Positions 28,496 to 37,563 of a DNA stretch of 64,000 nt are shown piece after piece. Where the stretch lies: NCBI RefSeq assembly GCF_004014715.1, contig NZ_CP034835.1:1550001-1614000 (forward strand), read 5' to 3'. The notes under the pieces are model-generated. The model was not told the DNA's origin and ran no database searches. It saw only the letters and a program-made list of their open reading frames with translations. Within the stretch, counting starts at the first letter, position 1, and each line of letters opens with the position of its first letter. The translations under genes were made by a program, and so were the position numbers. Source of the stretch: Pseudoalteromonas sp. R3 (GTDB taxonomy: Bacteria > Pseudomonadota > Gammaproteobacteria > Enterobacterales > Alteromonadaceae).

Positions 28496-30067
28496 TTATG
28501 AAAATAATTTTTCTTTGACGTGTTCAGCAAAGCCACTACCGGCTTCTAAATAGAAGTTATAGGTAGAGTGTACGCCCAAATCTTCCAGCTCTTTTTGTTG
28601 ATCCGGGTAGTTTGCAATGGCAGTAACCTGGCCTGAGAACCCAGATGCCTTGAGCTGTTCAAGGGCATAGATATTCTGCATGTGCTTGGGCATTGCCAGC
28701 ATAACCATGTCAACATTAGAATGATTTACTCTTTGCCAGAAGTCGGGGTCAGTTGCATCGGCGAGCAGCACCCGGCGCTCAAGACTGATGTGTTTTTCGA
28801 CTACTTCAGGCTTGATATCTACTCCGGCAACAGCGCCTGGGTGAGAAGCATGAATGGTCTCATAGGCACCGGTTCCAATCCGACCCATACCAAATATCAC
28901 GATCCGTGTGTCGGTCAGGTTAACTGGTAATTCTTCTTCAAGCCGTTTATCACTTTCAAATTTAACGAGCAGCGGCTCAAGCTTAACGTATATTTCATTT
29001 GCTTTTTTATTCAAGGGGGTGGCCAGCACAAAAGTGACTGACACAGCCAGTGCAACTACAGCAAGCCAGTCGGTGGTGATCATGCCACTGCTCGCGGCTA
29101 CCGCACAGACGATCAGACCAAACTCACTGTAGTTGGACAAGGTAAATGCACTAAGCAGGGACGTCCGGGCACGTAGTCTGAACATGTTGGTATAGAGGTA
29201 GTAAATGAAAACTTTGACAGGCAGTACAATTGCAAGTAACACGGCAATAAGCACGGCTTCGAGAGAGATGTTGGCGTTGAGGCCAATGTTAAGGAAAAAG
29301 CCAACCAATAAAATATCTTTGACGTTGAGTAGTGCTTTAGACAGTTCACCTGCTTTTTTATGCGGCGCAAATATCATTCCGATGATCAGGGCGCCTAAAT
29401 CACCTTTCAGACCCGCCAGTTCGAACCCGTGGTAGCCAAGTACGAGGGCAAAGAAAAAACCGAATAATGGCAGGAGTTCGCCATGTTTTGAGCGGTTAAG
29501 TACCCAGAACAACATTGGCCGTAATAGAGGTAAACCAATAAGCAGAGCAAGTGCCCATATGTTAGGCGACTTACCAGTGCTGATGGCGAGGAAGATCACT
29601 GCAAAAATATCCTGCATAACCAGGATCCCGATAGAAATTTTACCGTGCAGGCTGGCCATCTCTCCTCTTTCTTCCAGGACCTTTACCGCAAATACGGTAC
29701 TGGAAAAACTGAATGCGAAGCCAACCAGACAAGCACTTTGCCAGGATAAGTCGACAAATAAAGGTAACCCAAATGCGCCTAACATTAGTAATAAGGAGGC
29801 GAAAAAGGCGATACTGGTGACCAAATGCAGACTTGCTGGTGCCCAAACCTGAGGCTTAACCAGGTTGGATACTTTCAGTTTTAAGCCAATACTGAACAAC
29901 AGTAGAGTAACACCCAAATCAGCCAGTTGGGTGAGTAAGTCGGTACTGCTGTGCCCTAACAAATTGAGGACAAAGCCCGCCAGCAAAAAGCCAATTAATG
30001 GTGGGAGTTTGAGTTGATAGACGGAAAAGCCACAGGCAAAGGCAACGGCGAAGTACAGTAATTCCAT
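28496..30067 (-). CDS. Cation:proton antiporter of the KefB/KefC type with RCK domain
   Basis: A 523-residue CPA2 family transporter. About twelve membrane segments cover residues 1-345, beginning MELLYFAVAFACGFSVYQLKLPPLIGFLLAGFVL. The C-terminal RCK_N (TrkA-N) domain from ~385 carries the nucleotide-binding loop IFGMGRIGTGAYE and VAGVDIKPE. It probably exchanges K+ or Na+ for H+. No KefF/KefG partner is adjacent, so it is closer to YbaL-type single-gene systems. No RCK_C domain is visible. Confidence 0.9.
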   Translation of the reverse strand: MELLYFAVAFACGFSVYQLKLPPLIGFLLAGFVLNLLGHSSTDLLTQLADLGVTLLLFSIGLKLKVSNLVKPQVWAPASLHLVTSIAFFASLLLMLGAFGLPLFVDLSWQSACLVGFAFSFSSTVFAVKVLEERGEMASLHGKISIGILVMQDIFAVIFLAISTGKSPNIWALALLIGLPLLRPMLFWVLNRSKHGELLPLFGFFFALVLGYHGFELAGLKGDLGALIIGMIFAPHKKAGELSKALLNVKDILLVGFFLNIGLNANISLEAVLIAVLLAIVLPVKVFIYYLYTNMFRLRARTSLLSAFTLSNYSEFGLIVCAVAASSGMITTDWLAVVALAVSVTFVLATPLNKKANEIYVKLEPLLVKFESDKRLEEELPVNLTDTRIVIFGMGRIGTGAYETIHASHPGAVAGVDIKPEVVEKHISLERRVLLADATDPDFWQRVNHSNVDMVMLAMPKHMQNIYALEQLKASGFSGQVTAIANYPDQQKELEDLGVHSTYNFYLEAGSGFAEHVKEKLFS

Positions 30068-30281
30068 AGTGATTCAGTCAAGTCGAAGGTGTTAGCAGTG
30101 TAACAAAACAAACTGATTTATAAATGAAAAATTAGCACATTGATTAACTAATATAAGCCTCACAGGGGACATTTTAAGATTTGATGTCAACTATTTATCT
30201 GATCGCTATAAATTTTCGCTGACAAACCTGAAAAAATGTGGTTAAGATGCGGATAAGGGGACATCCTCGAGAGGAGATAAG

Positions 30282-31025
30282 ATGTTTAAAAAGCTCTTGG
30301 CATCCGTAGGTATTGGTGCCGCGAAAGTAGATACAATTTTAGAAACAGAACATTTGCATCCAGGTCAAAAATTCCAGGCGCAGATAGTTGTGTTGGGTGG
30401 CGATGTAGAGCAAGAAGTAAGTGGCCTTGAGCTGGCGTTGATGACAAAAGTGAAGGTTGAGGGTGACAGTGGCGAGTACTATGCAAATCAGGTAATCGAG
30501 AAATGGCGTATTGGTAACAAATTCACAATTGCGCCGGGCGAGAAAAAGGTGATCCCATTTGAGGCCCGCTTGCACTCTGAAACCCCGATTACTGAAATTA
30601 ACGCACCATATAATCACAGCTACGTATGGCTGGAAACAGGGCTGGACATCGATTTGGCCATGGACCCGAGTGACAAAGATTTGCTACATATCTATCCTAA
30701 TGAGGCCGTCAAAAATTGTCTGATGGCCATGGATAAACTAGGGTTTAGAATGGTGAAGGCGGATGTTGAACGAGGCTACCTCAAGGCATCTAACTTTCAG
30801 TCTGTATCGGGGTGTTACCAGGAGATCGAATATCGTCCGGCTAACACATCTTTGTTTGGTCTTCAGGAAGTCGAGCTATCTTTTGTCCCTGAAGCACATC
30901 GAACGCATGTACTAATTGAGCTGGACAGGGCGTTTCGCGGCGATGGCTATGTTGACTTGACTATTGAGCATGATCAGGTGAACTTATCTCAGTTATGTGA
31001 CCAACTGGAAAGGCTATTCGCCTAA
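30282..31025 (+). CDS. Spo0M family protein (arrestin-like)
   Basis: A 247-residue protein of the sporulation-control Spo0M family, named in Bacillus but widespread in non-sporulating gammaproteobacteria. The N-terminal MFKKLLASVGIGAAKVDTIL and KWRIGNKFTIAPGEKKVIPFEARLHSETP segments match the arrestin-like beta-sandwich; a C-terminal half follows from ~135. Function outside Bacillus is unknown. AGGAG precedes the ATG. elaA follows 48 bases downstream with only a weak hairpin between. Confidence 0.9.
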   Translation: MFKKLLASVGIGAAKVDTILETEHLHPGQKFQAQIVVLGGDVEQEVSGLELALMTKVKVEGDSGEYYANQVIEKWRIGNKFTIAPGEKKVIPFEARLHSETPITEINAPYNHSYVWLETGLDIDLAMDPSDKDLLHIYPNEAVKNCLMAMDKLGFRMVKADVERGYLKASNFQSVSGCYQEIEYRPANTSLFGLQEVELSFVPEAHRTHVLIELDRAFRGDGYVDLTIEHDQVNLSQLCDQLERLFA

Positions 31026-31073
31026 ATCATTATGACGCCTCGCTAGGGGCGTATCTTTTCAAGTGATAAACCC

Positions 31074-31508
31074 ATGCAAGTTAAAACCTTTTACGAACTT
31101 TCTCACGAAGAGCTGTTTAGTATTTTTCAGACACGTATTGCTGTGTTTGTTGTAGAGCAAGCCTGTGCTTATCAGGAAATTGATGAGACAGATAAAAAGT
31201 CAGATACCTTGCATGTTTTTTTAATCGAGCAAGGCGAGTTACAGGCTTATGCAAGATGCTATAAATCAGCGTTGGGTTGCAGTGCCATCGGTCGTGTTCT
31301 TGTTTCACAAGCCTGTCGCGGTAAAGGTATAGCTCAGACTTTGATGACCAGAGCGATAGAAGTCTGCCGCACACAGTATGGCGTGCAACCCATACACATC
31401 TCGGCACAAACTTATTTGACTCAATTTTACCAGTCTTTAGGGTTTGAAATATGCAGCCAGGCTTACCTGGAAGACGGTATTGAACACATAGATATGGTGC
31501 TTTCATAG
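31074..31508 (+). CDS. elaA: ElaA-type GNAT N-acetyltransferase
   Basis: A 144-residue GNAT protein. The ElaA hallmark RIAVFVVEQACAYQEIDETD is at about 21-40, and the acetyl-CoA-binding loop IGRVLVSQACRGKGIAQTLM at ~84-103. C-terminal FYQSLGFEICSQAYLEDGIEHIDM is typical. Substrate not known. Converges with tpx; 81 bases lie between. Confidence 0.88.
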   Translation: MQVKTFYELSHEELFSIFQTRIAVFVVEQACAYQEIDETDKKSDTLHVFLIEQGELQAYARCYKSALGCSAIGRVLVSQACRGKGIAQTLMTRAIEVCRTQYGVQPIHISAQTYLTQFYQSLGFEICSQAYLEDGIEHIDMVLS

Positions 31509-31589
31509 CATAGCGAACGGTGCATAGATGTGAAAGTAACCCTATACTTGCATCTGTACACCGTCAAAAATGGATTAAAGCTTTGGGAA

Positions 31590-32177
31590 TTAAAGTTGTT
31601 TTAACGCCTCAATTGCGCCCTGATAATTGGGTTCACTGGCTAGATTGCTAACAAGTTGCTTATAAACTACCTTGTGATCTTTGTCTAATACCAGTACAGC
31701 TCGGCTTAGCAGGCCCATATCCTTAATGTAAAGGCCGTATTTGGCTCCGAAATCGCGCCATACTGAATCCGATAATGTATCAATCTGATCAATGTTCTCC
31801 GTTTTGCAGAAGCGCTTTTGAGCAAAGGGGAGGTCAGCGCTGATGGTAAGCATCGCGACATCGGAAAACTCTTTGGCCACCTTTTCGTTAAAGTACTTGG
31901 TCTGCAAAGAGCAGATCCCGGTGTCAAGGCTGGGCACGACGCTTATCAACACGGGTTTACCCACGTAATTGGCTAATGTAACTGGCACAAAGCTGCCATC
32001 AACAACTTTAAAATCGGGGGCTGAGTCGCCGACTTTAATGCCTTGTCCTAGCAGAGTGACAGGCTTGCCCTGTGCACTGACTTTTCCTGCGTCAACTTGG
32101 TTTTCTTGCAGCTCGTTGGCACAGACTGGGTTTGTCAAAGTCAACAGTGATGCCGTAAGCAAGGATATGATTCGCAT
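31590..32177 (-). CDS. tpx: Thiol peroxidase Tpx with signal peptide
   Basis: A 195-residue two-Cys peroxiredoxin. The peroxidatic Cys is in PSLDTGICSLQTKYFNEK and the resolving Cys in KRFCKTENID, the standard Tpx pair. It carries an N-terminal extension (MRIISLLTASLLTLTNPVCA) that looks like a Sec signal peptide, giving a mature protein that begins near NELQEN. Export to the periplasm is therefore likely, unlike E. coli Tpx, which lacks a typical signal. Confidence 0.93.
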   Translation of the reverse strand: MRIISLLTASLLTLTNPVCANELQENQVDAGKVSAQGKPVTLLGQGIKVGDSAPDFKVVDGSFVPVTLANYVGKPVLISVVPSLDTGICSLQTKYFNEKVAKEFSDVAMLTISADLPFAQKRFCKTENIDQIDTLSDSVWRDFGAKYGLYIKDMGLLSRAVLVLDKDHKVVYKQLVSNLASEPNYQGAIEALKQL

Positions 32178-32380
32178 AACGTATTCCCTTTTTAATTTTT
32201 CGCAATTCCCGTCAGTGTATTATACTGGAATTATATAACCAACCTTTGCAGTAAATTGGATTGTAAATCGGTTAAGCTTTGATTACCATGTAAGTCCTAA
32301 AATGCTGCTATGTCATAACTATAAATAGAAAATTTTTGGCTGATCACAACCAGTTAGCTGAAAATGCGAAGAGAGCTTTT

Positions 32381-33385
32381 ATGTCAACACCTGTCCTGAT
32401 ATGCGATGATTCAAAATTGGCACGCCGGCAACTGGCGCGATCATTGCCAGACGACTGGGATATTAAAGTGGAATTTGCAGAACATGGCTTGGATTGCATT
32501 GAAAAAATAAAAGCGGTCTCACCCGAGATTTTGTTTTTAGATCTAAATATGCCTCACATGGATGGATATGAGGTGTTACAAGCAATAAACGAACAAGGAT
32601 TGAATGTTTTGACAGTTGTCGTCTCTGGAGATATCCAGCCAAATGCGCACCAAAGAGTAATGGAATTAGGTGCGATCGATTTTATACGTAAGCCCTGTGA
32701 TGCTGCAAAGCTAGAAGAAATCATTACGCATCATGGGATCAAAGATAAGGCTATTCGTGCCAATCTGGTGCATAAGCTCGGTGAGCAACTTGAGCCTGAG
32801 ATCCGAGATATTTATCAAGAAATTACGAATGTCGCAATGGGGCAGGCAGGTGACTTGCTCGCTCGGTTACTTAATGTATTCGTTGAATTACCTATTCCAA
32901 ATGTAAACGTGCTAGAGGTCAATGAACTGCACATGGCGTTGCAAGCGATTGATGCGAGCGCCACGACGTCGGGTGTATGTCAGGGGTTTATTGGAGGTGG
33001 AGTATCGGGAGAAGCCTTGCTTCTGCTTAATGACTCCAGCTTCAAGGAAATTGCATCATTGATGAGCTATACGGGTGAACTCAATCAAAAAGTAGAACTT
33101 GAGCTACTGATGGACATTAGCAATATCCTGATTGGTGCCATCCTGACTGGTTTATCAAAACAGTTAGACATGCCATTTAGTCAGGGGCACCCGGTCGTGC
33201 TTGGACAACATTGTGAAGTTTCAGAGCTCGTAAAAGCGAACAAAGACCGCTGGCAACGTACACTAGCGATAGAAATAAGTTACGGAATTGAAGACCACGA
33301 CATCAACTGCGATTTAATGTTGTTGTTTACTGAAGACTCACTTAAAACACTCAAATATAAAGTTGAGTACCTGTTAGAAGATTAG
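32381..33385 (+). CDS. Response regulator with CheC-like phosphatase domain
   Basis: About 334 residues from ATG 32381 (the TTG at 32336 would add a poor N-terminus). Residues 1-120 are a complete receiver: CDD near 8-10, phospho-acceptor D54 in LFLDLNMPHMDG, and the KPCD lysine. Residues ~135-330 resemble CheC/CheX, with two candidate active centres, EITNVAMGQAGDLL and DISNILIGAILTGLS, each with the acidic residue and Asn two or three positions on. It may dephosphorylate a receiver, possibly itself or a CheY. It lies four bases before a diguanylate cyclase gene. Confidence 0.87.
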   Translation: MSTPVLICDDSKLARRQLARSLPDDWDIKVEFAEHGLDCIEKIKAVSPEILFLDLNMPHMDGYEVLQAINEQGLNVLTVVVSGDIQPNAHQRVMELGAIDFIRKPCDAAKLEEIITHHGIKDKAIRANLVHKLGEQLEPEIRDIYQEITNVAMGQAGDLLARLLNVFVELPIPNVNVLEVNELHMALQAIDASATTSGVCQGFIGGGVSGEALLLLNDSSFKEIASLMSYTGELNQKVELELLMDISNILIGAILTGLSKQLDMPFSQGHPVVLGQHCEVSELVKANKDRWQRTLAIEISYGIEDHDINCDLMLLFTEDSLKTLKYKVEYLLED

Positions 33386-33389
33386 AATT

Positions 33390-34361
33390 ATGCCTGCATC
33401 TGATTTTGACATGAATGAGATCCATTGGTTAATGGATATGTTTAACACAGTTGATGTCGGCCTGGTCGTTTTGGACAGGAACTATCGAGTGTGTGTCTGG
33501 AACGGGTTTATGGAAAACCACTCAGGTCTGTTGCCAAGCGCGGTAAAAGACAAAGATGTTTTTGACCTGTTTCCCAGCATTGATGAGGCCTGGTTTAAAA
33601 GCAAGTCAGAACCTGTATTTGTACTCAAAAACCGGTCTTTCACGATTTGGGAACAGCAGCCTTATATTTTTCGCTTTAAAAATTATCGGCCTATCACAGG
33701 AAAGGCTGATTATATGTATCAGAACGCAACCTTTATACCACTGACGACGGTCACAGGTGAAGTGGCACATATTTGTGTGATTATTTACGATGTGACTGAT
33801 GAGGCAATGAACAAGCTTGAGCTCGAGAAGGTGAATAAAACGCTGGAAAAAATGAGCCGCACAGATAGCCTCACTAAGCTTGCGAATCGTGGTTATTGGG
33901 AGCAAAGTTTAAGAACGGAGTTCAAACGTTTACAGCGAAGCCATGGAAGCAGCAGTTTGTTAATGTTCGATATCGACTTTTTTAAGCGCATCAATGATGC
34001 CTATGGTCATAGTGGCGGTGATGAGGCCATTCGCCATATCTCGGATCTGTTACAAAAGACACTGCGTGAAACCGATGTCGCGGGGCGCTATGGTGGTGAA
34101 GAGTTTGCCGTAACTTTGGTCGATACCGATGCAGAAGGCGCAAAAGTGTTTGCTGAAAGACTGCGTAGTCTGATTGAAAACTCAGTAATCTACTACGATG
34201 ACAAAGAGATTAAGCTGACTGTAAGTCTGGGTATTGCCTGCTGTGATGACAATTTTGAAAAGTATGAGCAATGGATTGAGGCCGCCGATACCGCGCTTTA
34301 CCACTCTAAAGAAAATGGCCGGAACATAGTCACGGTGTATGATCCTTCTATGGCACACTAA
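33390..34361 (+). CDS. Diguanylate cyclase with N-terminal PAS-like sensor
   Basis: A 323-residue soluble protein. Residues ~10-130 look like a PAS domain (FNTVDVGLVVLDRNYRVCVWNGFMENHSG). A short helix joins it to a GGDEF domain with active site GGEEF (235-239), and the inhibitory I-site RETD (226-229) at the standard five-residue spacing, so synthesis of c-di-GMP with product inhibition is expected. Four bases separate it from the receiver-CheC gene, so signal input is probably coupled to that regulator. Confidence 0.93.
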   Translation: MPASDFDMNEIHWLMDMFNTVDVGLVVLDRNYRVCVWNGFMENHSGLLPSAVKDKDVFDLFPSIDEAWFKSKSEPVFVLKNRSFTIWEQQPYIFRFKNYRPITGKADYMYQNATFIPLTTVTGEVAHICVIIYDVTDEAMNKLELEKVNKTLEKMSRTDSLTKLANRGYWEQSLRTEFKRLQRSHGSSSLLMFDIDFFKRINDAYGHSGGDEAIRHISDLLQKTLRETDVAGRYGGEEFAVTLVDTDAEGAKVFAERLRSLIENSVIYYDDKEIKLTVSLGIACCDDNFEKYEQWIEAADTALYHSKENGRNIVTVYDPSMAH

Positions 34362-34423
34362 GCAGTATCAATCTTTGCTACATACGTTAATATAGTAAGG
34401 CTGTTAAATCATGTGCGTTTAAG

Positions 34424-34461
34424 TTGGTGCAAAGGAGCCGAAGACTGTCACTTTGCACCAA
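34424..34461. other. 11-bp inverted repeat after the cyclase gene
   Basis: TTGGTGCAAAG (34424-34434) and CTTTGCACCAA (34451-34461), perfect, with a 16-base loop and no T tract. It lies in the 372-base gap 34362-34733, which holds no gene I can see. Confidence 0.5.
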
Positions 34462-34706
34462 AACTTTCATGTAGGTATTAATACTTTCGCCGCGTCATTC
34501 ATTGGTCGCAGGGGGATTCAATCTGCCAATAACAGTGCTAAAAGTTTATCATTTAGAACAACTGTAACTTCTCGCCTTAAGAGTGATTATTTATGTGGTT
34601 CGATGTGAAATCTCAGCTTGTTCGAGGCGAATTCGTGTCCGGTTTCATTTAAAAAACAGCACTATAACAGCTTTGCTTATCCAGTTAGGTGTTATTCCTG
34701 AAGAAT

Positions 34707-34732
34707 AAAAAGCCCTTTCATAAGGGCTTTTT
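34707..34732 (-). terminator. Terminator of the prkA-yeaH-spoVR operon
   Basis: Perfect stem AAAAAGCCCTT / AAGGGCTTTTT around TCAT, directly after the spoVR stop. Works on both strands, so it can also stop transcripts arriving from the cyclase gene. Confidence 0.88.
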
Positions 34733-34733
34733 G

Positions 34734-36251
34734 CTAAATGGAGTCATCTTTATTTTCCTGCGGACACTGACCCAGAATGTTCACCGTGCCATCATCCTGC
34801 AGCTCTTCGAGTTTAACTGGAAATCCCCATAGCCGGTAAAGGTGCTTTAGCACTTCTTTCTTTGAATCAGCAAGGGGTACCTTGTTATGGGGAACGTACC
34901 TTAATGTAAGCGAGCGATCGCCTCGTATATCCACATTGTACACCTGAATATTGGGTTCGTGATTACTCAGGTTATAATGCGCAGACAAACTATTTCTGAC
35001 CTTCTGATAGCCAGACTCGTCGTGGATGGCGCCCACTTCCAGGTGAGGTGATTTCTCCTGATCTATAATAGTAAATAACTTGAAATCTCTCATGATCTTA
35101 GGTGACAGAAACTGGCTAACAAAGCTTTCATCTTTGAAGTTTTCCATGGCAAAATGGAGGGTATCGAGCCAATCCTTGCCAGCAAATTCTGGAAACCAGT
35201 ATTTATCTTCGTCAGTTGGGTTTTCACAGATCCTGCGAATATCTACCATCATATTAAAACCCAGTGCATACGGGTTTATACCAGAGTAAAACTTACTGTT
35301 GTAAGGTGGTTGATAGACGACATTAGTATGGCTTTGTAAAAACTCTAACATAAAAGCGTCGCTCAACTTACCTTCGTCATACAAGTGATTCAATATTGTA
35401 TAGTGCCAAAACGTCGCCCAGCCTTCATTCATCACCTGCGTCTGTCTTTGCGGATAAAAGTACTGAGATACCTTGCGCACTATTCGAATTATCTCTCTTT
35501 GCCAGGATTCGAGTAACGGGGCATTCTTCTCAATAAAGTACAAGATATTTTCCTGAGGTTCAGATGGAAACTTAACATCTTCTCTTTCATCCTGCTGTTT
35601 CCCTTTGGGGATGGTTCGCCAGAGCTCATTGACCTGAGACTGGAGATAGTCTTCTCGCTCTTTTTGGCGTTTTTGTTCCTCGTACATAGAGATTTGTTGC
35701 GGGCGTTTGTAGCGATCTACTCCATAATTCATCAATGCATGGCAGGAGTCGAGCAGGTTTTCGACCTCATCTATGCCGTATTTTTGTTCACACTTGGCGA
35801 CATAGTTCTTCGCAAAGACCAGATAGTCGATAATAGACGAAGCATCCGTCCACGCTCTGAAAAGATAATTTCCTTTAAAAAACGAATTATGACCGTAGCA
35901 GGCATGTGCCATGACCAATGCCTGCATTGGCATGGTATTTTCTTCCATCAGATAGGCGATACACGGATCTGAGTTGATCACAATTTCGTAAGCTAGGCCC
36001 ATTTGACCCCGTTTATAGGTTTGCTCCGTTTGGATGAACTTCTTACCGTAAGACCAGTGTGCATAACCAATGGGCATGCCTACGCTGGAGTAGGCATCCA
36101 TCATCTGTTCCGCGGTGATCACCTCAATCTGATTCGGATAGGTATCCAGTCTGTAGTGGGCCGCCACTCGAGCAATCTCAGCCTGATATTCTTCAAGCAA
36201 GTCGAACGTCCAGTCCGGGCCATCATTTAGCGGGTTATATGTCATAGGCAC
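34734..36251 (-). CDS. SpoVR family protein
   Basis: A 505-residue SpoVR protein (YcgB in E. coli), starting MPMTYNPLNDGPDWTFDLL. Family blocks include YPNQIEVITAEQMMDAYSSVGMPIGYAHWSYGK, the HACYGHNSFFKGNYLF motif with conserved His, and NEGWATFWHYTIL. It is named for spore cortex formation in Bacillus, but in gammaproteobacteria it accompanies PrkA and DUF444 in a stress or starvation module of unknown biochemical role. It is the last gene of this three-gene operon, eight bases after the DUF444 gene. Confidence 0.95.
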   Translation of the reverse strand: MPMTYNPLNDGPDWTFDLLEEYQAEIARVAAHYRLDTYPNQIEVITAEQMMDAYSSVGMPIGYAHWSYGKKFIQTEQTYKRGQMGLAYEIVINSDPCIAYLMEENTMPMQALVMAHACYGHNSFFKGNYLFRAWTDASSIIDYLVFAKNYVAKCEQKYGIDEVENLLDSCHALMNYGVDRYKRPQQISMYEEQKRQKEREDYLQSQVNELWRTIPKGKQQDEREDVKFPSEPQENILYFIEKNAPLLESWQREIIRIVRKVSQYFYPQRQTQVMNEGWATFWHYTILNHLYDEGKLSDAFMLEFLQSHTNVVYQPPYNSKFYSGINPYALGFNMMVDIRRICENPTDEDKYWFPEFAGKDWLDTLHFAMENFKDESFVSQFLSPKIMRDFKLFTIIDQEKSPHLEVGAIHDESGYQKVRNSLSAHYNLSNHEPNIQVYNVDIRGDRSLTLRYVPHNKVPLADSKKEVLKHLYRLWGFPVKLEELQDDGTVNILGQCPQENKDDSI

Positions 36252-36259
36252 TCCCCCTG

Positions 36260-37540
36260 TTAGGCTGCGTTTTGTTGTCGGTTTTTCTTAAACAACTCTC
36301 TGAATATCGGATAGATATCTTCGACAGAACGAATGTGTTGCATAGCAAAGTTGTCAAATGTATCTGCAATGCCTTGATACTCACGCCAAAGACTTTGATG
36401 GGCGCGTGTTGTGATTTCGATATAGGCATAGTACCGCACTACTTTTAGCAGCTTGTTCGTTAGTATGTCTGTACAATGTGGTGAGTCATCTGCCCAGTTG
36501 TCACCATCAGATGCCTGTGCGGCATAGATGTTCCAGTCTCCCTGCGCATATCTGTCAGCAATGATCTCATCCATTAGTTTCAGTGCACTGGACACTATGG
36601 TGCCACCGGTCTCCTGAGAATAGAAAAACTCCTGCTCATCGACTTCTTTCGCTTGAGTGTGGTGTCGGATATAGACGACTTCGATATCTTTGTAAGTACG
36701 TGTTAAAAACTGATAGAGCAAAATATAGAAACGCTTGGCCATATCTTTGGTTGCCTGATCCATTGAGCCAGATACATCCATCAGGCAAAACATGACAGCT
36801 TTACTTGTAGGATGTGGGCGCTTTTCATAATTTCTGAATCGCAGATCATAGTTATCAATGAACGGGACTGCATCGATCTTGCGCTTAAGCTCTGATATTT
36901 CTCGCTCAAGTTGCTGGATTTGCGTTTGCTTTGGTACAGGCTCTTCAAGCAAAGCCGCTAATTGCTCTTCTAGCTCTTTAAGCTGTTTTCTTTTGCTTGC
37001 AGTCATAGCAATGCGTCTGGCCACTGAGCCCTTTAACGATCTCACTATATCCAAGTTACTTGGCATACCATCGTTACAAAAGCCAGCTCTGTGCGTTTTC
37101 ATTTGCACTAACTTGTCGAGCTGACTTTTTTGCAGGTTTGGCAACTCCAGGTCTTCGAACAAGAGATCCAGATATTCATCCTTTGAAATAGAAAATACAA
37201 AATCGTCCTGCCCTTCGCCTTGATCACTGGCATTGCCTTCCCCAGCACCGCCACCCTGACCAGAGGGGGGGCGCTGAATTTTGTCTCCCGTCGTGAATTG
37301 ATCATTGCCGGGATGAATGTGTTCTCGATTACCCCCTTTCCCTTGGTGGAAAATAGGTTCACTGATATCTCTTTGCGGTATAGAAATACTCTCTCCACTG
37401 GAGACATCAGTAACACTTCTTTTGTTAATGGCATCCGAAACCGCTTCTTTTATCTGCTTTTTATAGCGTCTGATAAAACGTTGCCGGTTCAACGTACTTT
37501 TATTCTTGCCATTCAGTCGACGATCGATGAAATGTGCCAT
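36260..37540 (-). CDS. yeaH: DUF444 family protein (YeaH/YhbH), vWA-like
   Basis: A 426-residue protein. The N-terminus is basic ([30 protein letters not shown]), then a Gly-rich disordered stretch (~85-110). The C-terminal half carries a MIDAS-type motif [12 protein letters not shown], implying a von Willebrand A fold binding a metal. In E. coli YeaH works with the kinase YeaG under nitrogen and stationary-phase stress. It lies between prkA (23 bases) and spoVR (8 bases), the conserved order. Confidence 0.95.
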   Translation of the reverse strand: MAHFIDRRLNGKNKSTLNRQRFIRRYKKQIKEAVSDAINKRSVTDVSSGESISIPQRDISEPIFHQGKGGNREHIHPGNDQFTTGDKIQRPPSGQGGGAGEGNASDQGEGQDDFVFSISKDEYLDLLFEDLELPNLQKSQLDKLVQMKTHRAGFCNDGMPSNLDIVRSLKGSVARRIAMTASKRKQLKELEEQLAALLEEPVPKQTQIQQLEREISELKRKIDAVPFIDNYDLRFRNYEKRPHPTSKAVMFCLMDVSGSMDQATKDMAKRFYILLYQFLTRTYKDIEVVYIRHHTQAKEVDEQEFFYSQETGGTIVSSALKLMDEIIADRYAQGDWNIYAAQASDGDNWADDSPHCTDILTNKLLKVVRYYAYIEITTRAHQSLWREYQGIADTFDNFAMQHIRSVEDIYPIFRELFKKNRQQNAA

Positions 37541-37563
37541 AGAACACCCTCCAACCGCTAAAG

